This document shows, one piece after another, positions 1 through 10,349 of a DNA stretch of 64,000 nt; position 1 is the stretch's first letter; the number at the start of each line of letters is the position of its first letter. Below the pieces are notes generated by a model, which saw only the letters and a program-made list of their open reading frames with translations, did no database searches and was not told the DNA's origin. Source of the DNA: an uncultured Oscillospiraceae bacterium (GTDB lineage Bacteria > Bacillota > Clostridia > Oscillospirales > Oscillospiraceae); NCBI GenBank assembly GCA_947625285.1, contig CANQNS010000001.1, positions 186,001 through 250,000 on the forward strand, given 5' to 3'. The position numbers and the translations under genes were made by a program.

Positions 1-95
1 AGCAGTTTATATCAACGCGGGCAAAAACTTGTTTTTGACAAGCAATAGTAAAGACAGCGGACCGGGAGGTCCGCTGTTTTGCTTTCGGTGTTTTG

Positions 96-305
96 TTAAA
101 AGCCGATGTAGGCCAGCAGGCCCGCTGCGTCCTGCTTTAAGATGTCCCAGTTCATGGCAAGGCGTTCGCCGTACTCGGTCAGATTGCCATGGGCCTGCAG
201 GGCCGTGGGAGAGCTGCCGGTGAAGAAGCCCACGCCGATGGCGGCCACGCCCAGCAGAAAACAGATCAGCGCGATGCTGGTGATGAATCGCCAACCCTTA
301 TGCAC
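96..305 (-). CDS. small membrane protein, hypothetical
   Basis: 69-aa ORF with N-terminal hydrophobic segment ([21 protein letters not shown]); start overlaps the end of the upstream minus-strand gene. Confidence 0.6.
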   Translation of the reverse strand: MHKGWRFITSIALICFLLGVAAIGVGFFTGSSPTALQAHGNLTEYGERLAMNWDILKQDAAGLLAYIGF

Positions 306-1371
306 GGACGTTCACCTTCTTTCCCAGCGTCAGATGGGCCAGGGCCTTCAGGCCACGGATATACAGCGACACGATGGCTACCAGCAGCCACAGGCCCAGC
401 CACAGCGTCACCAGCCCGGCGGCCAGCGCCACCAGCGCGAGGCCAAAGAGCATGACCGCGTCCGCGATGTAGCTGATGCACCACAGCCCTCCCACCGCGG
501 CCAGCCACGCGCCCAAAAGCAGCGCGGCGCCGGGCAGAAGCAGGATCGGCATCAGCGCCAGGCAGACCAGGGCCAGCGGCACGGCGATCACCAGCAGCGA
601 CAGGATGAAAAGCGGTATGCCCGCGCCCAGGGGCATGGTGCGCTCCACGGTGTAAGCGGGCGCGGCCGGGGCTTCGGCCGGTCCGGCGGGAGGCCTCACA
701 GGCTTGGGGAGAGGCTCACGCGCCGGCGCCGGGGGGTTCGACGCCGCCTCGGCGGGACTGGCCGGGGCCGGTCCGGCGGGGGGCGTTTCCTCCTCCGGGG
801 CCTCCGGGTCTGCGGTCTCCCGGCCGGACATCCAGTCGGGGAGGTCGTCCATCCCGGCGGGCCGGGCCGGCGTCTCCGGCTCCGGCTCGGGTTCGGAGTC
901 AGCTTCCGGCTCCGGCTCGGGCTCTGGCTCTGGTTCAGGTTCCGTCTCCGGCTCCGGCGTGGGTTTCGGCTCGTCCGCCACGAAGTTGGAGGGGATGGAC
1001 GGCGGCTCGAAGCCGGGCAGATCGTCCAAGAGCGCGTCCGGCGGCGTATAGGCGGGCACCGGCTCAGGCTCCGGGCTCGTTTCAGGCTCCGGCTCCTTCT
1101 CCGGCTCCGGCGCGGGCTCCGGCTCCGGGGCCTTCTCCGGGATGGGAAGCTCGTCCAGAACGCTGTCGGTGATGCTGCCGGGCTCATAGGTCCGGCTCAT
1201 GCGGATGGCCGCGGCCGTGGGAGAGCCGATGCGCCGCACAAGAGCGTCCACGCCCTCCGGGCCGGCCTGGTCGAACAGCGCGCCGTAGCGGGACAGGGTC
1301 TGGGCACGGTCCGCGCCGGTCATGAAGATCAGCAGCCGGTCCAGCTCCGCGAGGTATTGGGGTTTGTTCAT
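298..1371 (-). CDS. DUF1700-like membrane protein with long Pro-Glu-rich linker
   Basis: Start [37 protein letters not shown] (DUF1700-type N-terminus), (PEPE)n low-complexity centre, C-terminal TM segments; the longer 822-aa ORF runs antisense through proS and is not real upstream of 1371. Confidence 0.7.
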   Translation of the reverse strand: MNKPQYLAELDRLLIFMTGADRAQTLSRYGALFDQAGPEGVDALVRRIGSPTAAAIRMSRTYEPGSITDSVLDELPIPEKAPEPEPAPEPEKEPEPETSPEPEPVPAYTPPDALLDDLPGFEPPSIPSNFVADEPKPTPEPETEPEPEPEPEPEPEADSEPEPEPETPARPAGMDDLPDWMSGRETADPEAPEEETPPAGPAPASPAEAASNPPAPAREPLPKPVRPPAGPAEAPAAPAYTVERTMPLGAGIPLFILSLLVIAVPLALVCLALMPILLLPGAALLLGAWLAAVGGLWCISYIADAVMLFGLALVALAAGLVTLWLGLWLLVAIVSLYIRGLKALAHLTLGKKVNVRA

Positions 1372-1554
1372 TATCGGTCTCCTTTCCAGGAGCGATGTGG
1401 ATAGATACCTGACTATTATAATAACAAATCGCCCGCAGGTCAAGCCGTGGCGGGAAAGTTCCGGCCCCCGCTCCCGGGGCGTTTGGGCTTGACAAGGGAC
1501 CGATACGTCTATAAAATGGATGGGCTGAAGTTTTATGCGAGAGAGGTCACGATC

Positions 1555-2985
1555 ATGGCTAAAAACAACCAGGTGACGCAGATCACCTCCATGGATCAGG
1601 ATTTCGCCCAGTGGTATACCGACGTGTGTACCAAGGCGGAGCTGGTGGATTATTCCGGCGTGAAGGGTCTTTTTATCCTGCGGCCTTACGGCTACGCCAT
1701 TTGGGAGAACATCATGGGCTTCCTGGATAAAAAATTCAAGGAGACCGGCCACCAGAACGTGTCCATGCCCATGCTGATCCCCGAGAGCCTGCTCCAGAAG
1801 GAGAAGGACCATGTGGAGGGCTTCGCCCCCGAATGCGCCTGGGTCACCATGGGCGGCAGCGAGCCGCTGCCCGAGCGGCTGTGCGTGCGGCCTACCAGCG
1901 AGACGCTTTTCTGTGACCACTGGAAAAACGTGCTCCACTCCTGGCGCGATCTGCCCCTGCTCTATAACCAGTGGTGCAGCGTCATGCGCTGGGAAAAGAC
2001 CACCCGGCCCTTCCTGCGGGGCCGCGAGTTCCTCTGGCAAGAGGGCCACACCCTCCACGCCACCGAGGCCGAGGCCCGGGAGGAGACGCTGCGGATGCTG
2101 GAGATCTACGCCGACTGCTGCGAAAATTACCTGGCCATGCCCGTTATCCGGGGCAACAAGACCGACAAGGAGAAGTTCGCCGGGGCGGTGAACACCTATA
2201 CCATCGAGTGCATGATGCACGACCACAAGGCCCTCCAGTCCGGCACCAGCCACTACTTCGGGGACGGCTTCGCCAGGGCTTTCGACATCACCTTCCAGGA
2301 TAAGAACAACCAGTCCGTCTATCCCCACCAGACCAGCTGGGGCATGTCCACCCGTATCATCGGCGGGCTCATCATGACCCACGGCGACGACCGGGGGCTG
2401 GCGCTGCCCCCCAGGGTGGCGCCGACCCAGGTGATCGTGCTGCCCATCGCCGCCCACAAGCCCGGCGTCACCGAGGCCGCCGAGAAGATCGTGGAGCGGC
2501 TGAAGGCCGCCGGCATCCGGGCCAAGGGCGATTTCTCCGACAACAGCCCCGGCTGGAAATACTCCGAGTATGAGATGAAGGGCGTGCCCCTGCGCCTGGA
2601 AGTGGGGCCCCGGGATCTGGAGAACGGCCAGGCCGTGGCCGTCCGGCGGGACAGCCTGGAAAAAACGTTCCTGCCCCTGGAGGGGCTGGAGAGCTCCGTC
2701 CCCGCCCTGCTGGAGACCATCCAGCAGGCCCTGTTCGACAAGGCCAAGGCCAATCTGGACAGCCACACCTGGGCCGCCTCCACCGTGGAGGAGGTCAAGA
2801 CCAAGGCCATGGACGGCTTCGTCAAGACCATGTGGTGCGGCGACGCCGCCTGCGAGGAGAAGATGAAGGAGCTGGCCGGCGTGTCCAGCCGGTGCATCCC
2901 CTTTGACCAGGAGGACCTGGGCGGCGTGTGCCCCTGCTGCGGGCGGCCCGCCAGGAAGATGGTCATATGGGGCGTGGCGTACTGA
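1555..2985 (+). CDS. proS: prolyl-tRNA synthetase (archaeal/eukaryotic-type ProRS)
   Basis: [38 protein letters not shown]...RPTSETLF...[12 protein letters not shown]; class II aaRS motifs. Confidence 0.95.
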   Translation: MAKNNQVTQITSMDQDFAQWYTDVCTKAELVDYSGVKGLFILRPYGYAIWENIMGFLDKKFKETGHQNVSMPMLIPESLLQKEKDHVEGFAPECAWVTMGGSEPLPERLCVRPTSETLFCDHWKNVLHSWRDLPLLYNQWCSVMRWEKTTRPFLRGREFLWQEGHTLHATEAEAREETLRMLEIYADCCENYLAMPVIRGNKTDKEKFAGAVNTYTIECMMHDHKALQSGTSHYFGDGFARAFDITFQDKNNQSVYPHQTSWGMSTRIIGGLIMTHGDDRGLALPPRVAPTQVIVLPIAAHKPGVTEAAEKIVERLKAAGIRAKGDFSDNSPGWKYSEYEMKGVPLRLEVGPRDLENGQAVAVRRDSLEKTFLPLEGLESSVPALLETIQQALFDKAKANLDSHTWAASTVEEVKTKAMDGFVKTMWCGDAACEEKMKELAGVSSRCIPFDQEDLGGVCPCCGRPARKMVIWGVAY

Positions 2986-3042
2986 ATGCGCTGAAAACCA
3001 AAAATGATAAAATCAAGAGACGATTTTTACCGTTCCCGGTGA

Positions 3043-3102
3043 TATACTGGGCACGATGAAAATGGGACCGACCCTGACAGAGCCTTCTGTCGGGGTCTTT
3101 TT
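3043..3102 (+). promoter_or_regulatory. extended -10 promoter-like sequence (TGATATACT) followed by an intrinsic-terminator-like hairpin in the phage-block leader
   Basis: 11-bp stem GACCCTGACAG/CTGTCGGGGTC (3070-3080/3087-3097) followed by TTTTT, upstream of the terminase small subunit. Confidence 0.55.
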
Positions 3103-3121
3103 ATTGGGGGGTGAGCGCAGT

Positions 3122-3469
3122 TTGGACAGGGCGGAAAGGTGGCTGCAGGACGAGGGGCTGACGCTGCTGGAGGGCTGGGCCAGGGACGGGCTCACCAGAG
3201 AGCGGATCGCCGGGCAGATGGGCATCGGGCTCAGCACGTTTTATAAGTGGCAGAAAAAGTACCCCCAGATCGCCCAGGCCCTGAAAAAAGGCCGGGAGCT
3301 GGTGGACTATCAGGTGGAGCAGGCGCTGCTGGACAAGGCTCTGGGCGGGGACCTGCGGGCGCAGATGTATTGGCTCAACAACCGGCGCAGCGACAAGTGG
3401 CAGGAGCATCCGAAGGAGAAGCCGGAGACCGGCGGCGACGAGGGAGTAACGGTGATCGTGGATGTCTGA
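3122..3469 (+). CDS. phage terminase small subunit-like (HTH)
   Basis: GLTRERIAGQMGIGLSTFYKWQKKYPQIAQALKKGRE...RRSDKWQE; probable TTG start at 3122 behind GGGGGGTGAG; ORF extends to 3056 but the first 22 codons are the terminator hairpin. Confidence 0.75.
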   Translation: MDRAERWLQDEGLTLLEGWARDGLTRERIAGQMGIGLSTFYKWQKKYPQIAQALKKGRELVDYQVEQALLDKALGGDLRAQMYWLNNRRSDKWQEHPKEKPETGGDEGVTVIVDV

Positions 3470-4700
3470 GGTGCGGCTGTCGGAGCTGCTGGGGCCCGCG
3501 TTCCATGACCTGGCGGGGGATGTGTTCCGCCACGGACACACCCACTACGATATCGCCGGGGGCCGGGGGTCGCTGAAGTCCTCCGCCGTCAGCCTGATGG
3601 TCCCGGCATTGCTGCTGCAAAACCCCGACGCCCACGCGCTGGTGCTGCGGAAGGTGGGCAATACCCTCCGGGACAGCGTGTTCGCCCAGTATCGGTGGGC
3701 GTTGGATATGCTGGGGATGGGCGGGATGTGGGAGGAGAGGACCGCCCCCATGGAGCTGGTGTTCCGGCAGACGGGACAGCGCATCCTGTTCAGGGGCGCG
3801 GACGACCCCATGAAGCTCAAATCCGTCAAGACCCCCTTCGGCTATATCGCCGTGACCCATTTTGAGGAAAAGGACCAGTTCGCCGGACGGGAGGAGATCC
3901 GCTCCATCCTCCAGTCCACCATGCGGGGCGGGGAGCGGTTCTGGAATTTCGAGAGCTACAACCCCCCGGTCAGCCGGGACCACTGGGCCAACCAGGACGC
4001 CGCCCGGGACCGGCCGGACCGGCTGTGCCACAAAAGCACATATCTTGACGCGCCGCGCCCCTGGCTGGGCGAGGCGTTTTTCGTGGAGGCGGAACGGCTC
4101 AAAGCCGCGGACCGGCGGGCCTATGAACACGAATACCTGGGCGTGCCCACCGGCACCGGCGGGAACGTGTTCCAGCGGCTGGAGGTGCGGACCATCACCG
4201 ACGGGGAGATCGGCCGGATGGACCGGATATTCCAGGGGGTGGACTGGGGCTGGTACCCGGACAAGTTCGCCTTTTTGCGGACCGGGTACGAGCCGGCACA
4301 GGAGCGGATATATCTGCTGGATGAATATTATGTCAACCAAACCAGCAACCGGGACACGGCCCGGTGGGTGTTGGAGCGGGGCTATGGGGATTACCCCATC
4401 GTGTGTGACAGCGCGGAGCCAAAGAGCGTTGCCGACTGGCGGGAGATGGGTCTGCCCGCCCGGGGCGCGGTGAAGGGGCCTGGCAGCGTGGAGTACGGCT
4501 TCAAGTGGCTCCAGTCCAGGACCATCGTCATCGACCCGGCCCGGACGCCGGGCGCGTGGCGGGAGATCGCCGGATATGAGTATGAGCGCGACGGCCAGGG
4601 GCGGGTGGTGAGCGGGTACCCGGATCGGGACGACCACGCCATCAGCGCCCTGCGCTACGCCTATGAGGCGATGTTTTTGCGCAGAGGTTCCAAAGCATGA
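3462..4700 (+). CDS. phage terminase large subunit (PBSX-type)
   Basis: GGRGSLKSSAVSLMVP Walker A-like, FRGADDPMKLKS, VDWGWYPDKFAFLRTGY, DRDDHAISALRYAYE nuclease motif. Confidence 0.9.
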   Translation: MSEVRLSELLGPAFHDLAGDVFRHGHTHYDIAGGRGSLKSSAVSLMVPALLLQNPDAHALVLRKVGNTLRDSVFAQYRWALDMLGMGGMWEERTAPMELVFRQTGQRILFRGADDPMKLKSVKTPFGYIAVTHFEEKDQFAGREEIRSILQSTMRGGERFWNFESYNPPVSRDHWANQDAARDRPDRLCHKSTYLDAPRPWLGEAFFVEAERLKAADRRAYEHEYLGVPTGTGGNVFQRLEVRTITDGEIGRMDRIFQGVDWGWYPDKFAFLRTGYEPAQERIYLLDEYYVNQTSNRDTARWVLERGYGDYPIVCDSAEPKSVADWREMGLPARGAVKGPGSVEYGFKWLQSRTIVIDPARTPGAWREIAGYEYERDGQGRVVSGYPDRDDHAISALRYAYEAMFLRRGSKA

Positions 4701-6055
4701 TGAAAAGGAGAGAGCAGACTATGTTGCTGGCAGACAGAGCGCGGGAGCAGTTCGGCGTGCGGCGGGCCCCCGCCTGGGAGACAGAGCGGCTGCTGCGCCG
4801 GTGCGCGCAGGTATACCGGGGCAGGCCCGACTGGCTGGACCCGGACCCGGACGGCGCGGTCCGAACGGTGGATCTGGCAAAGAGCATTTGCTCGGAGACC
4901 GCCAGGCTCGCCACCCTGGCCGTGGGCGTGACCATAAGCGGGTCGCCCAGGGCGGCGTGGCTCCAGGAGCAGATCGACAGGGCCTATTATTCCCTGCGCC
5001 ATTGGGTGGAGTACGGCTGCGCCTACGGCACCGTCATTTTGAAGCCCAACGGGGAGGGGATAGACCTTCTCGCGCCGGACCGGTTCCTGATAACGGACTG
5101 GACCGGCGGCGCGGTCAAGGGGGCCGTGTTCCAGAGCGGCCGGTTCGACCCGGAGCGGGGCCGGTATTTCACGCGGCTGGAATACCACCGCTTTCTGGCC
5201 GACGGCCGGTACGCCGTTTCCAACCGGTGCTTCGCGGGCGAGACCGCCCAGGACAGGGGAAGGCCCGTTCCCATCGAGGCAACGCCATGGGCGGAGCTGG
5301 CGGAGGATGTGATCGCTGAAAATGTGGAGCGGCCCCTGTTCGGGGTGCTGCGGATGCCCCAGGCCAACCACCTGGAGCCGGACTCGCCCATGGGCATGCC
5401 CATCTTCGCAGGGGCGCTGGAGGAGCTGCGGGATCTGGACGTGGCCTACAGCCGCAACGCGGCGGAGATCTTTGACAGCCGCCGCCTGGCCCTGCTGGAC
5501 GACCGGCTCACCGAACAGGCCGGCGCGCCGGTGGCCGCCGCCCGGCGGCTGAAGCTGCCCCGGTTCATCAAGAAAGCCTTCGGCGCGGGGCCCTCGGAGT
5601 ATTACCAGGAGATCGACCCGGCCCTCAACACCGAGGTGCGGCTGGCGGGCATCAACGCCCTGCTGGGCCAGATCGGGTTCAAGTGCGGCTACTCCAACGG
5701 CTACTTCGTCTTTAACCAGCGCACCGGCATGATGACCGCCACCCAGGTGGAGGCTGACGACCGGCGGACCGTGCAGCTCATCAAAGACGTGCGGGACAAG
5801 CTGGAAAACGCCCTGGACGGGGTCATATACGCGCTGGACCGGTTCGCGGACGCCTATGACTGGGCCCCGGCGGGGACCTATGAGATCACCTATGATTTCG
5901 GGGACATCACCTATAACCGGGAGGAGGACCGGGCCCGGTGGTACGGCTATGTGGCCGACGGGCGGGTCCCTTTCTGGTATTACCTGTCCAAATTCGAGGG
6001 CTGCTCCGTCCAGGAGGCAAAGGCCCTGGAAAGCGCCGCGGCAGCCGAACAGTGA
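4697..6055 (+). CDS. phage portal protein (SPP1 gp6-like)
   Basis: YNREEDRARWYGYVADGRVPFWYYLSKFEG C-terminus, ALEELRDLDVAYS; position after terminase. Confidence 0.85.
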   Translation: MMKRREQTMLLADRAREQFGVRRAPAWETERLLRRCAQVYRGRPDWLDPDPDGAVRTVDLAKSICSETARLATLAVGVTISGSPRAAWLQEQIDRAYYSLRHWVEYGCAYGTVILKPNGEGIDLLAPDRFLITDWTGGAVKGAVFQSGRFDPERGRYFTRLEYHRFLADGRYAVSNRCFAGETAQDRGRPVPIEATPWAELAEDVIAENVERPLFGVLRMPQANHLEPDSPMGMPIFAGALEELRDLDVAYSRNAAEIFDSRRLALLDDRLTEQAGAPVAAARRLKLPRFIKKAFGAGPSEYYQEIDPALNTEVRLAGINALLGQIGFKCGYSNGYFVFNQRTGMMTATQVEADDRRTVQLIKDVRDKLENALDGVIYALDRFADAYDWAPAGTYEITYDFGDITYNREEDRARWYGYVADGRVPFWYYLSKFEGCSVQEAKALESAAAAEQ

Positions 6056-6192
6056 CTGACGGCGGCCAACGGATCCGTTATATCGCCGGCTGCCGGGCGG
6101 AACAGGCAGACCCGCGCCGGGGGGCCGCACCCTCCGTGAGCCGGAACGCATACGCGCCGGCAAACAGCGTCAGCGGGGGAAAGGACACACAT

Positions 6193-6570
6193 ATGAAACG
6201 CGAATTTCTGGAGAGCCTGGACCTGGGCGGCGGCACAAAGCTGCCAAAGGAGGCGGTGGAGGCCATCATGGCCGAACACGGCAAGGCTAAGCAGGCGTTG
6301 GAGGGGCAGATCGGCACGCTTACCCGCGAGAGGGATGAATGGAAAGGCCGGGCCGAAAACGCCGAGAGCGTGGTAAACAGGCTGCCGGAGGGGTTCGACC
6401 CGGACGAGTATGCCGCCAGGCAGGCCGCCGGGCGGGCGCGTTTCACCGCCGGTATGGCCGGCGAGGAGGGCGGCCGGATGACCAGAGACGAGATCATGGC
6501 CATCCGGGACCGAAGCCTTCGCCGGGCCGCCATCGCACAAAACCTCAATCTATTTGAAAAGGAGAACTGA
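6193..6570 (+). CDS. phage scaffolding protein (GP20-like)
   Basis: Coiled-coil/acidic small protein LEGQIGTLTRERDEWKGRAENAESVV...TRDEIMAIRDRSLRRAAIAQNLNLF directly before MCP; ATG at 6193. Confidence 0.7.
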   Translation: MKREFLESLDLGGGTKLPKEAVEAIMAEHGKAKQALEGQIGTLTRERDEWKGRAENAESVVNRLPEGFDPDEYAARQAAGRARFTAGMAGEEGGRMTRDEIMAIRDRSLRRAAIAQNLNLFEKEN

Positions 6571-6573
6571 ATC

Positions 6574-7437
6574 ATGGCAGATGAAAACATCATCGTGACC
6601 GAGGATCTGGCCCGTGTGCGGGAGATCGAGTTCGTGAGCGCGTTCGCCGGTTCCATCACCAAGCTCATGGAGGCCATCGGCGTCGCCCGCAAGATCCCCA
6701 AGCAGGCCGGCGCGGTGCTGAAAGCCTATAAGGCCACCGGCACCCTGGGGTCCGGCGAGGTGGCCGAGGGCGAGACCATCCCCCTGAGCCCCTATCAGAC
6801 CCAGGCCGTGGATTTCGGTGAGATCACGCTGAAGAAGTGGCGCAAGGCCGCCTCCGCCGAGGCCATCATCGAACGGGGCTATGACCAGGCCGTGGATATG
6901 ATCACCGACGAGATGCTCAAGGACGTGCAGAAGAGCATCCGCAAGGACTTCTTCGCCTTCCTGGCTACCGGCACCGGCAAGGCCCAGGGCGATACCTTCC
7001 AGGCGGCCTTGGCCCAGGCCTGGGGCAAGCTGCAGGAGGCCTTCGACGACGACGGCGTGGCCTGCGTGTACTTCATGAACCCCCTGGACGTGGCCGATTA
7101 CCTGGCGACCGCGCCCATCTCCATCCAGACCGCCTTCGGGCTGAGCTATGTGGAGAATTTCATGGGACTGGGCACCGTTATCCTCAACAGCTCCGTCCCC
7201 AAAAAGACCATCTACGCTACCGCCAAGGACAATCTGGTCCTGTACTATGTCCCCGTGGGCGGCGGCGATCTGAACGAGGCCTTCGACTTCACCGCCGACG
7301 ATACCGGCTACATCGGCATCCATGAGCAGGCCGATTACACCAACATGACCGCCACCGACACGGTGGTGTGCGGTATGCGGATGCTGGCGGAGCGAGTGGA
7401 CGGCATCGTGACCGCCACCATCGGCGCGGGCGCGTGA
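6574..7437 (+). CDS. phage major capsid protein
   Basis: MADENIIVTEDLARVREIEFVSAFAGSITKLMEAIGV...; 287 aa, after scaffold; RBS AAGGAG. Confidence 0.8.
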   Translation: MADENIIVTEDLARVREIEFVSAFAGSITKLMEAIGVARKIPKQAGAVLKAYKATGTLGSGEVAEGETIPLSPYQTQAVDFGEITLKKWRKAASAEAIIERGYDQAVDMITDEMLKDVQKSIRKDFFAFLATGTGKAQGDTFQAALAQAWGKLQEAFDDDGVACVYFMNPLDVADYLATAPISIQTAFGLSYVENFMGLGTVILNSSVPKKTIYATAKDNLVLYYVPVGGGDLNEAFDFTADDTGYIGIHEQADYTNMTATDTVVCGMRMLAERVDGIVTATIGAGA

Positions 7438-7889
7438 TGGACTACGGGGCCTATGCCGCCCTGTACCCGGATGGGCCGGGCGAGGACCAGTTCGAGCGGC
7501 TGGACTGGCAGGCGCGGCGGATCATGGACCGGGCCACCACCGGCCCGGACGGCGTACACAAGCTGACCTTGGCCCCGCCGGTGGAGCCGGCCGCCGCCCA
7601 GGCGGTGCTCCGCTGCGAGGCCGCGCTGGTGCGGCAGTTGTGGCAGAGCGAGCAGGAACAGGGCTTCGTGGCCCGGCCGGACGGCACGGTGTCGCCCAGG
7701 GTGGCCGCGTCGATCGCCGCCGGGGGCGAGAGCGTCAGCTTCGTCCAGCCCCGGGCCGCCGGTGGGCCGGCAGACCGGGAGGAGCTGTACGAGGAGACGG
7801 TGCGAGACTGCCTGGCCGGTATCGCAGACGCCAACGGCGTGAGCCTGCTGTATATGGGCCGCTATCCGGCGGCGAAAGGACAGGCGTGA
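7437..7889 (+). CDS. phage head-tail connector-like
   Basis: MDYGAYAALYPDG...FERLDWQARRIMDRATTG; gene order. Confidence 0.65.
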   Translation: MDYGAYAALYPDGPGEDQFERLDWQARRIMDRATTGPDGVHKLTLAPPVEPAAAQAVLRCEAALVRQLWQSEQEQGFVARPDGTVSPRVAASIAAGGESVSFVQPRAAGGPADREELYEETVRDCLAGIADANGVSLLYMGRYPAAKGQA

Positions 7890-7890
7890 T

Positions 7891-8334
7891 ATGTACGGCG
7901 ATACGGTGACATTTTTTAATCGGAAGGCGACGGAAAACGGCCCGGTCTGGTACCCCACCCAGGCGGAGGGCGTGCACCTGGTATGGGACGCGGCCCCCGC
8001 CCCAGCCGGTTACGGCTGGAAGCAGGCGGACCGGGCGACGGTCTTTGTGCCCTACGTGACTACGGAGGGCGCGCCCCTGGTGGCCGGAAAGCTCTATCTG
8101 CCCCCGAAGATGTGGCAGAAAGCGGACCAGCCGGAGCTGTATGTCACCTTCGCCGGCGGCGAGGATCACGACTTCTTCATCCAGGGGCCCTGGCCGGGGC
8201 CGGACCCGGTGGAGGACAGCCAGTGGCCCGGCGGGTTTTACGACTATATGTGCCGGATCCATGACGGGGTCTTTGCCGTGACCGGCGCGCACAAGTACGG
8301 CGCGCTGCCCCATTTCGAGATCGCCGGGAGGTGA
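7891..8334 (+). CDS. phage head-tail adaptor/hypothetical structural protein
   Basis: gene order and size; MYGDTVTFFNRKATENG...VWYPTQ. Confidence 0.55.
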   Translation: MYGDTVTFFNRKATENGPVWYPTQAEGVHLVWDAAPAPAGYGWKQADRATVFVPYVTTEGAPLVAGKLYLPPKMWQKADQPELYVTFAGGEDHDFFIQGPWPGPDPVEDSQWPGGFYDYMCRIHDGVFAVTGAHKYGALPHFEIAGR

Positions 8335-8340
8335 ACGGCC

Positions 8341-8808
8341 ATGGAGGGACTTGCCATAAGGTTCAAGGGCTTTACCCTGCGAGAGAAGAATGTGACGGCG
8401 TACCTGTCCATGGACCGGCCCTCCGCCCTGGCGTCTCGGGCCTTTGCGCGGCTGCATGAGCAGATCGCGGACGATATGCTCCCCTATATGCCCGGCCGCA
8501 CCGGCGGCTTCCGGCAGAGGACCAGGGCGGCCAACGCCGCACTGACGGGCACCGGGACGCTGTACGCCGGCGTGGGGCCCATGGGGGCGTATCTTTACCG
8601 GGGCAGGACCATGGTGGACGCGGCGACGGGCAGAGGGCCGATGGCCATCCCCGGCGTGGGGCCCCGCTTCCGCAAAGGGGCCAAGCTGGTCCCCGGCTCC
8701 CGGCCCCTGCGCTACAGCGCCGGCGGGCCCGCCTGGTTCGAGACCGCCAAGGCCCGGCATCTGCAAAGCTGGCTGGACCAGGCGCAGGATATTCTGGACG
8801 GCAGGTGA
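8341..8808 (+). CDS. phage minor capsid/tail-completion-like protein
   Basis: DDMLPYMPGRTGGFRQRTRAANAALTGTGTLYAGVGPMGAYLYRG. Confidence 0.6.
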   Translation: MEGLAIRFKGFTLREKNVTAYLSMDRPSALASRAFARLHEQIADDMLPYMPGRTGGFRQRTRAANAALTGTGTLYAGVGPMGAYLYRGRTMVDAATGRGPMAIPGVGPRFRKGAKLVPGSRPLRYSAGGPAWFETAKARHLQSWLDQAQDILDGR

Positions 8809-9320
8809 CGGACATGGACGAGAAGGACAGAAAGGAAAAATACGACCCGGCGGGAGAACAGGCCCTGACAGCGGCTGTCAGCGCGCTGCTGAACGGCTTT
8901 CCCGGCCTGGAGGCGGGCCAGCGCGTCGCCTTCGCCACCCTGCGGGAGACGGGGGGCATGGCTATGTTCCCCGGCGGCGGCGCGGTGGTGGAGTCGGAGC
9001 GCAGAAGCGTCACCGGCCGGGTCCGGCAGGTGTGCCGGTACCCCTTCGCGGTGCTGTTCCGGCGAAACGGGCTTGGCGAGAACGACAGGGCCCGCGCCAA
9101 GGAGCGGCTGGACGATCTGGGCCGGTGGCTGGGCCGGCAGAGCGTCGTCATAGACGGCCGGGAATACCGGCTGGAGGCTTACCCGGCCCTGTCCGGGGGC
9201 CGGACGCTGCTGGATGTGTCCATCCAGGCTCCCGCCTATCTCTACGAGCGGGACGAGCATCAGACTGAGACATGGGCGGCGGAACTGGCCGCCCGGTATG
9301 AGAACATCTTTCAGACATGA
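8805..9320 (+). CDS. phage minor capsid/tail terminator-like protein
   Basis: gene order; AVVESERRSVTGRVRQVCRYPFAVLFR. Confidence 0.55.
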   Translation: MTDMDEKDRKEKYDPAGEQALTAAVSALLNGFPGLEAGQRVAFATLRETGGMAMFPGGGAVVESERRSVTGRVRQVCRYPFAVLFRRNGLGENDRARAKERLDDLGRWLGRQSVVIDGREYRLEAYPALSGGRTLLDVSIQAPAYLYERDEHQTETWAAELAARYENIFQT

Positions 9321-9339
9321 ACAAGGAGGTATATTTGCT

Positions 9340-9846
9340 ATGAAACTGGAGCGCGAGGCATTGGGCCACTACCTGGACACCGGGTTCCACACCAAAGTGA
9401 GCGACGCCGCCGAGGCCGTGTTCGAGATCATCGGTGACGACATCGAGGAGATGAGCGTGGAGCTCAACGCCGACACCGAGCAGATCAAAAACATCCTGGG
9501 CCAGACCAAGACCCGGGACAACGGCTATTCCCCCAGCATGAACGCCGACCCCTTCTATGCCGACCCGGACAAGAAGCTCTATCCCAAGCTGCGGGACATC
9601 GCCATGAACCGGCTGAAGGGCGACGACTGCAAGACCCTGATGCTGGAGGTCATCGTGGAGGACACCGAGGCCGAGACCCATAAGGCCTGGCTGCGGGAGG
9701 TCACCGTCAAGCCCCAGAGCTACGGCGGCGGCACCGAGGGCGTCAATATCCCCTTCGCCGTCAACGAGGACGGCGCGTGCGTGGAGGGCACCGTCACCGC
9801 CGAGAGCATGAAGGCCGGCAGCCCCGTTTTCAGCGCGGCTGCGTGA
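9340..9846 (+). CDS. phage major tail (tube) protein
   Basis: MKLEREALGHYLDTGFHTKVSDAAEAVFEIIGDDIEEMSVELNADTEQIKNILGQTKT; RBS AAGGAGG. Confidence 0.7.
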   Translation: MKLEREALGHYLDTGFHTKVSDAAEAVFEIIGDDIEEMSVELNADTEQIKNILGQTKTRDNGYSPSMNADPFYADPDKKLYPKLRDIAMNRLKGDDCKTLMLEVIVEDTEAETHKAWLREVTVKPQSYGGGTEGVNIPFAVNEDGACVEGTVTAESMKAGSPVFSAAA

Positions 9847-9905
9847 AAAGAGCGGCGGTCCCCTCGCCTGGAGGGGGCCGCCGTATCGGGAAGGAGATGT
9901 TTTTG

Positions 9906-10349
9906 ATGGCGGAGACCATGAAGCTGCGGGTGGAGACCGGCGCGGTCAACGTGGAGGTGGAGGACGAGCGGGGCGAGAAACTGGGCGCGTTCCAGTTCAA
10001 CCCCGCCGACTCCAATATCCTCAAACGCTACGGCAAGGTGGTGGACTTCTTCAACGCCGTGTCCTTTGACGATAAGGCGTCGGAGGAGGAGCAGCTGCGG
10101 CAGGTGGAGGCCCTGGCGGACGATATCGCCGGGCAGTTCAACTATCTGCTGGGCTACGACGTGTCGGAAGGACTGTTCGGCCGGTGCGGGCCCCTGACCG
10201 TGACGAAAAACGGCGACTTCTTCTTTGAACAGGCGTTGGAGGGCGTGGGCAGGCTCATCGAGCAGGTCACGAAAAAACGGCTGGATAAGAAGCTTGCCAA
10301 GATCAGAAAGGCGGCCGCCGCCGCGCCGGGCGTCCGTGCCAGGGCCTGA
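9906..10349 (+). CDS. phage tail assembly chaperone-like
   Basis: located between major tail protein and Gp15/tape measure; MAETMKLRVETGAVNVEVEDERGEKLGAFQFNPADSNILKRY. Confidence 0.6.
   Translation: MAETMKLRVETGAVNVEVEDERGEKLGAFQFNPADSNILKRYGKVVDFFNAVSFDDKASEEEQLRQVEALADDIAGQFNYLLGYDVSEGLFGRCGPLTVTKNGDFFFEQALEGVGRLIEQVTKKRLDKKLAKIRKAAAAAPGVRARA

Noticed and set aside
854-1130. GGCTCCGGCTCGGG repeats as DNA repeat element
   Set aside because: Codes for a Pro-Glu-rich linker in the DUF1700-like protein.
298-2766. 822-aa minus-strand ORF through proS
   Set aside because: Antisense read-through of a GC-rich coding gene; only the part from 1371 downward is a plausible protein.
3056-3121. Terminase small subunit starting at ATG 3056
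   Set aside because: These codons are a perfect terminator hairpin; a TTG at 3122 with a purine-rich RBS is better.
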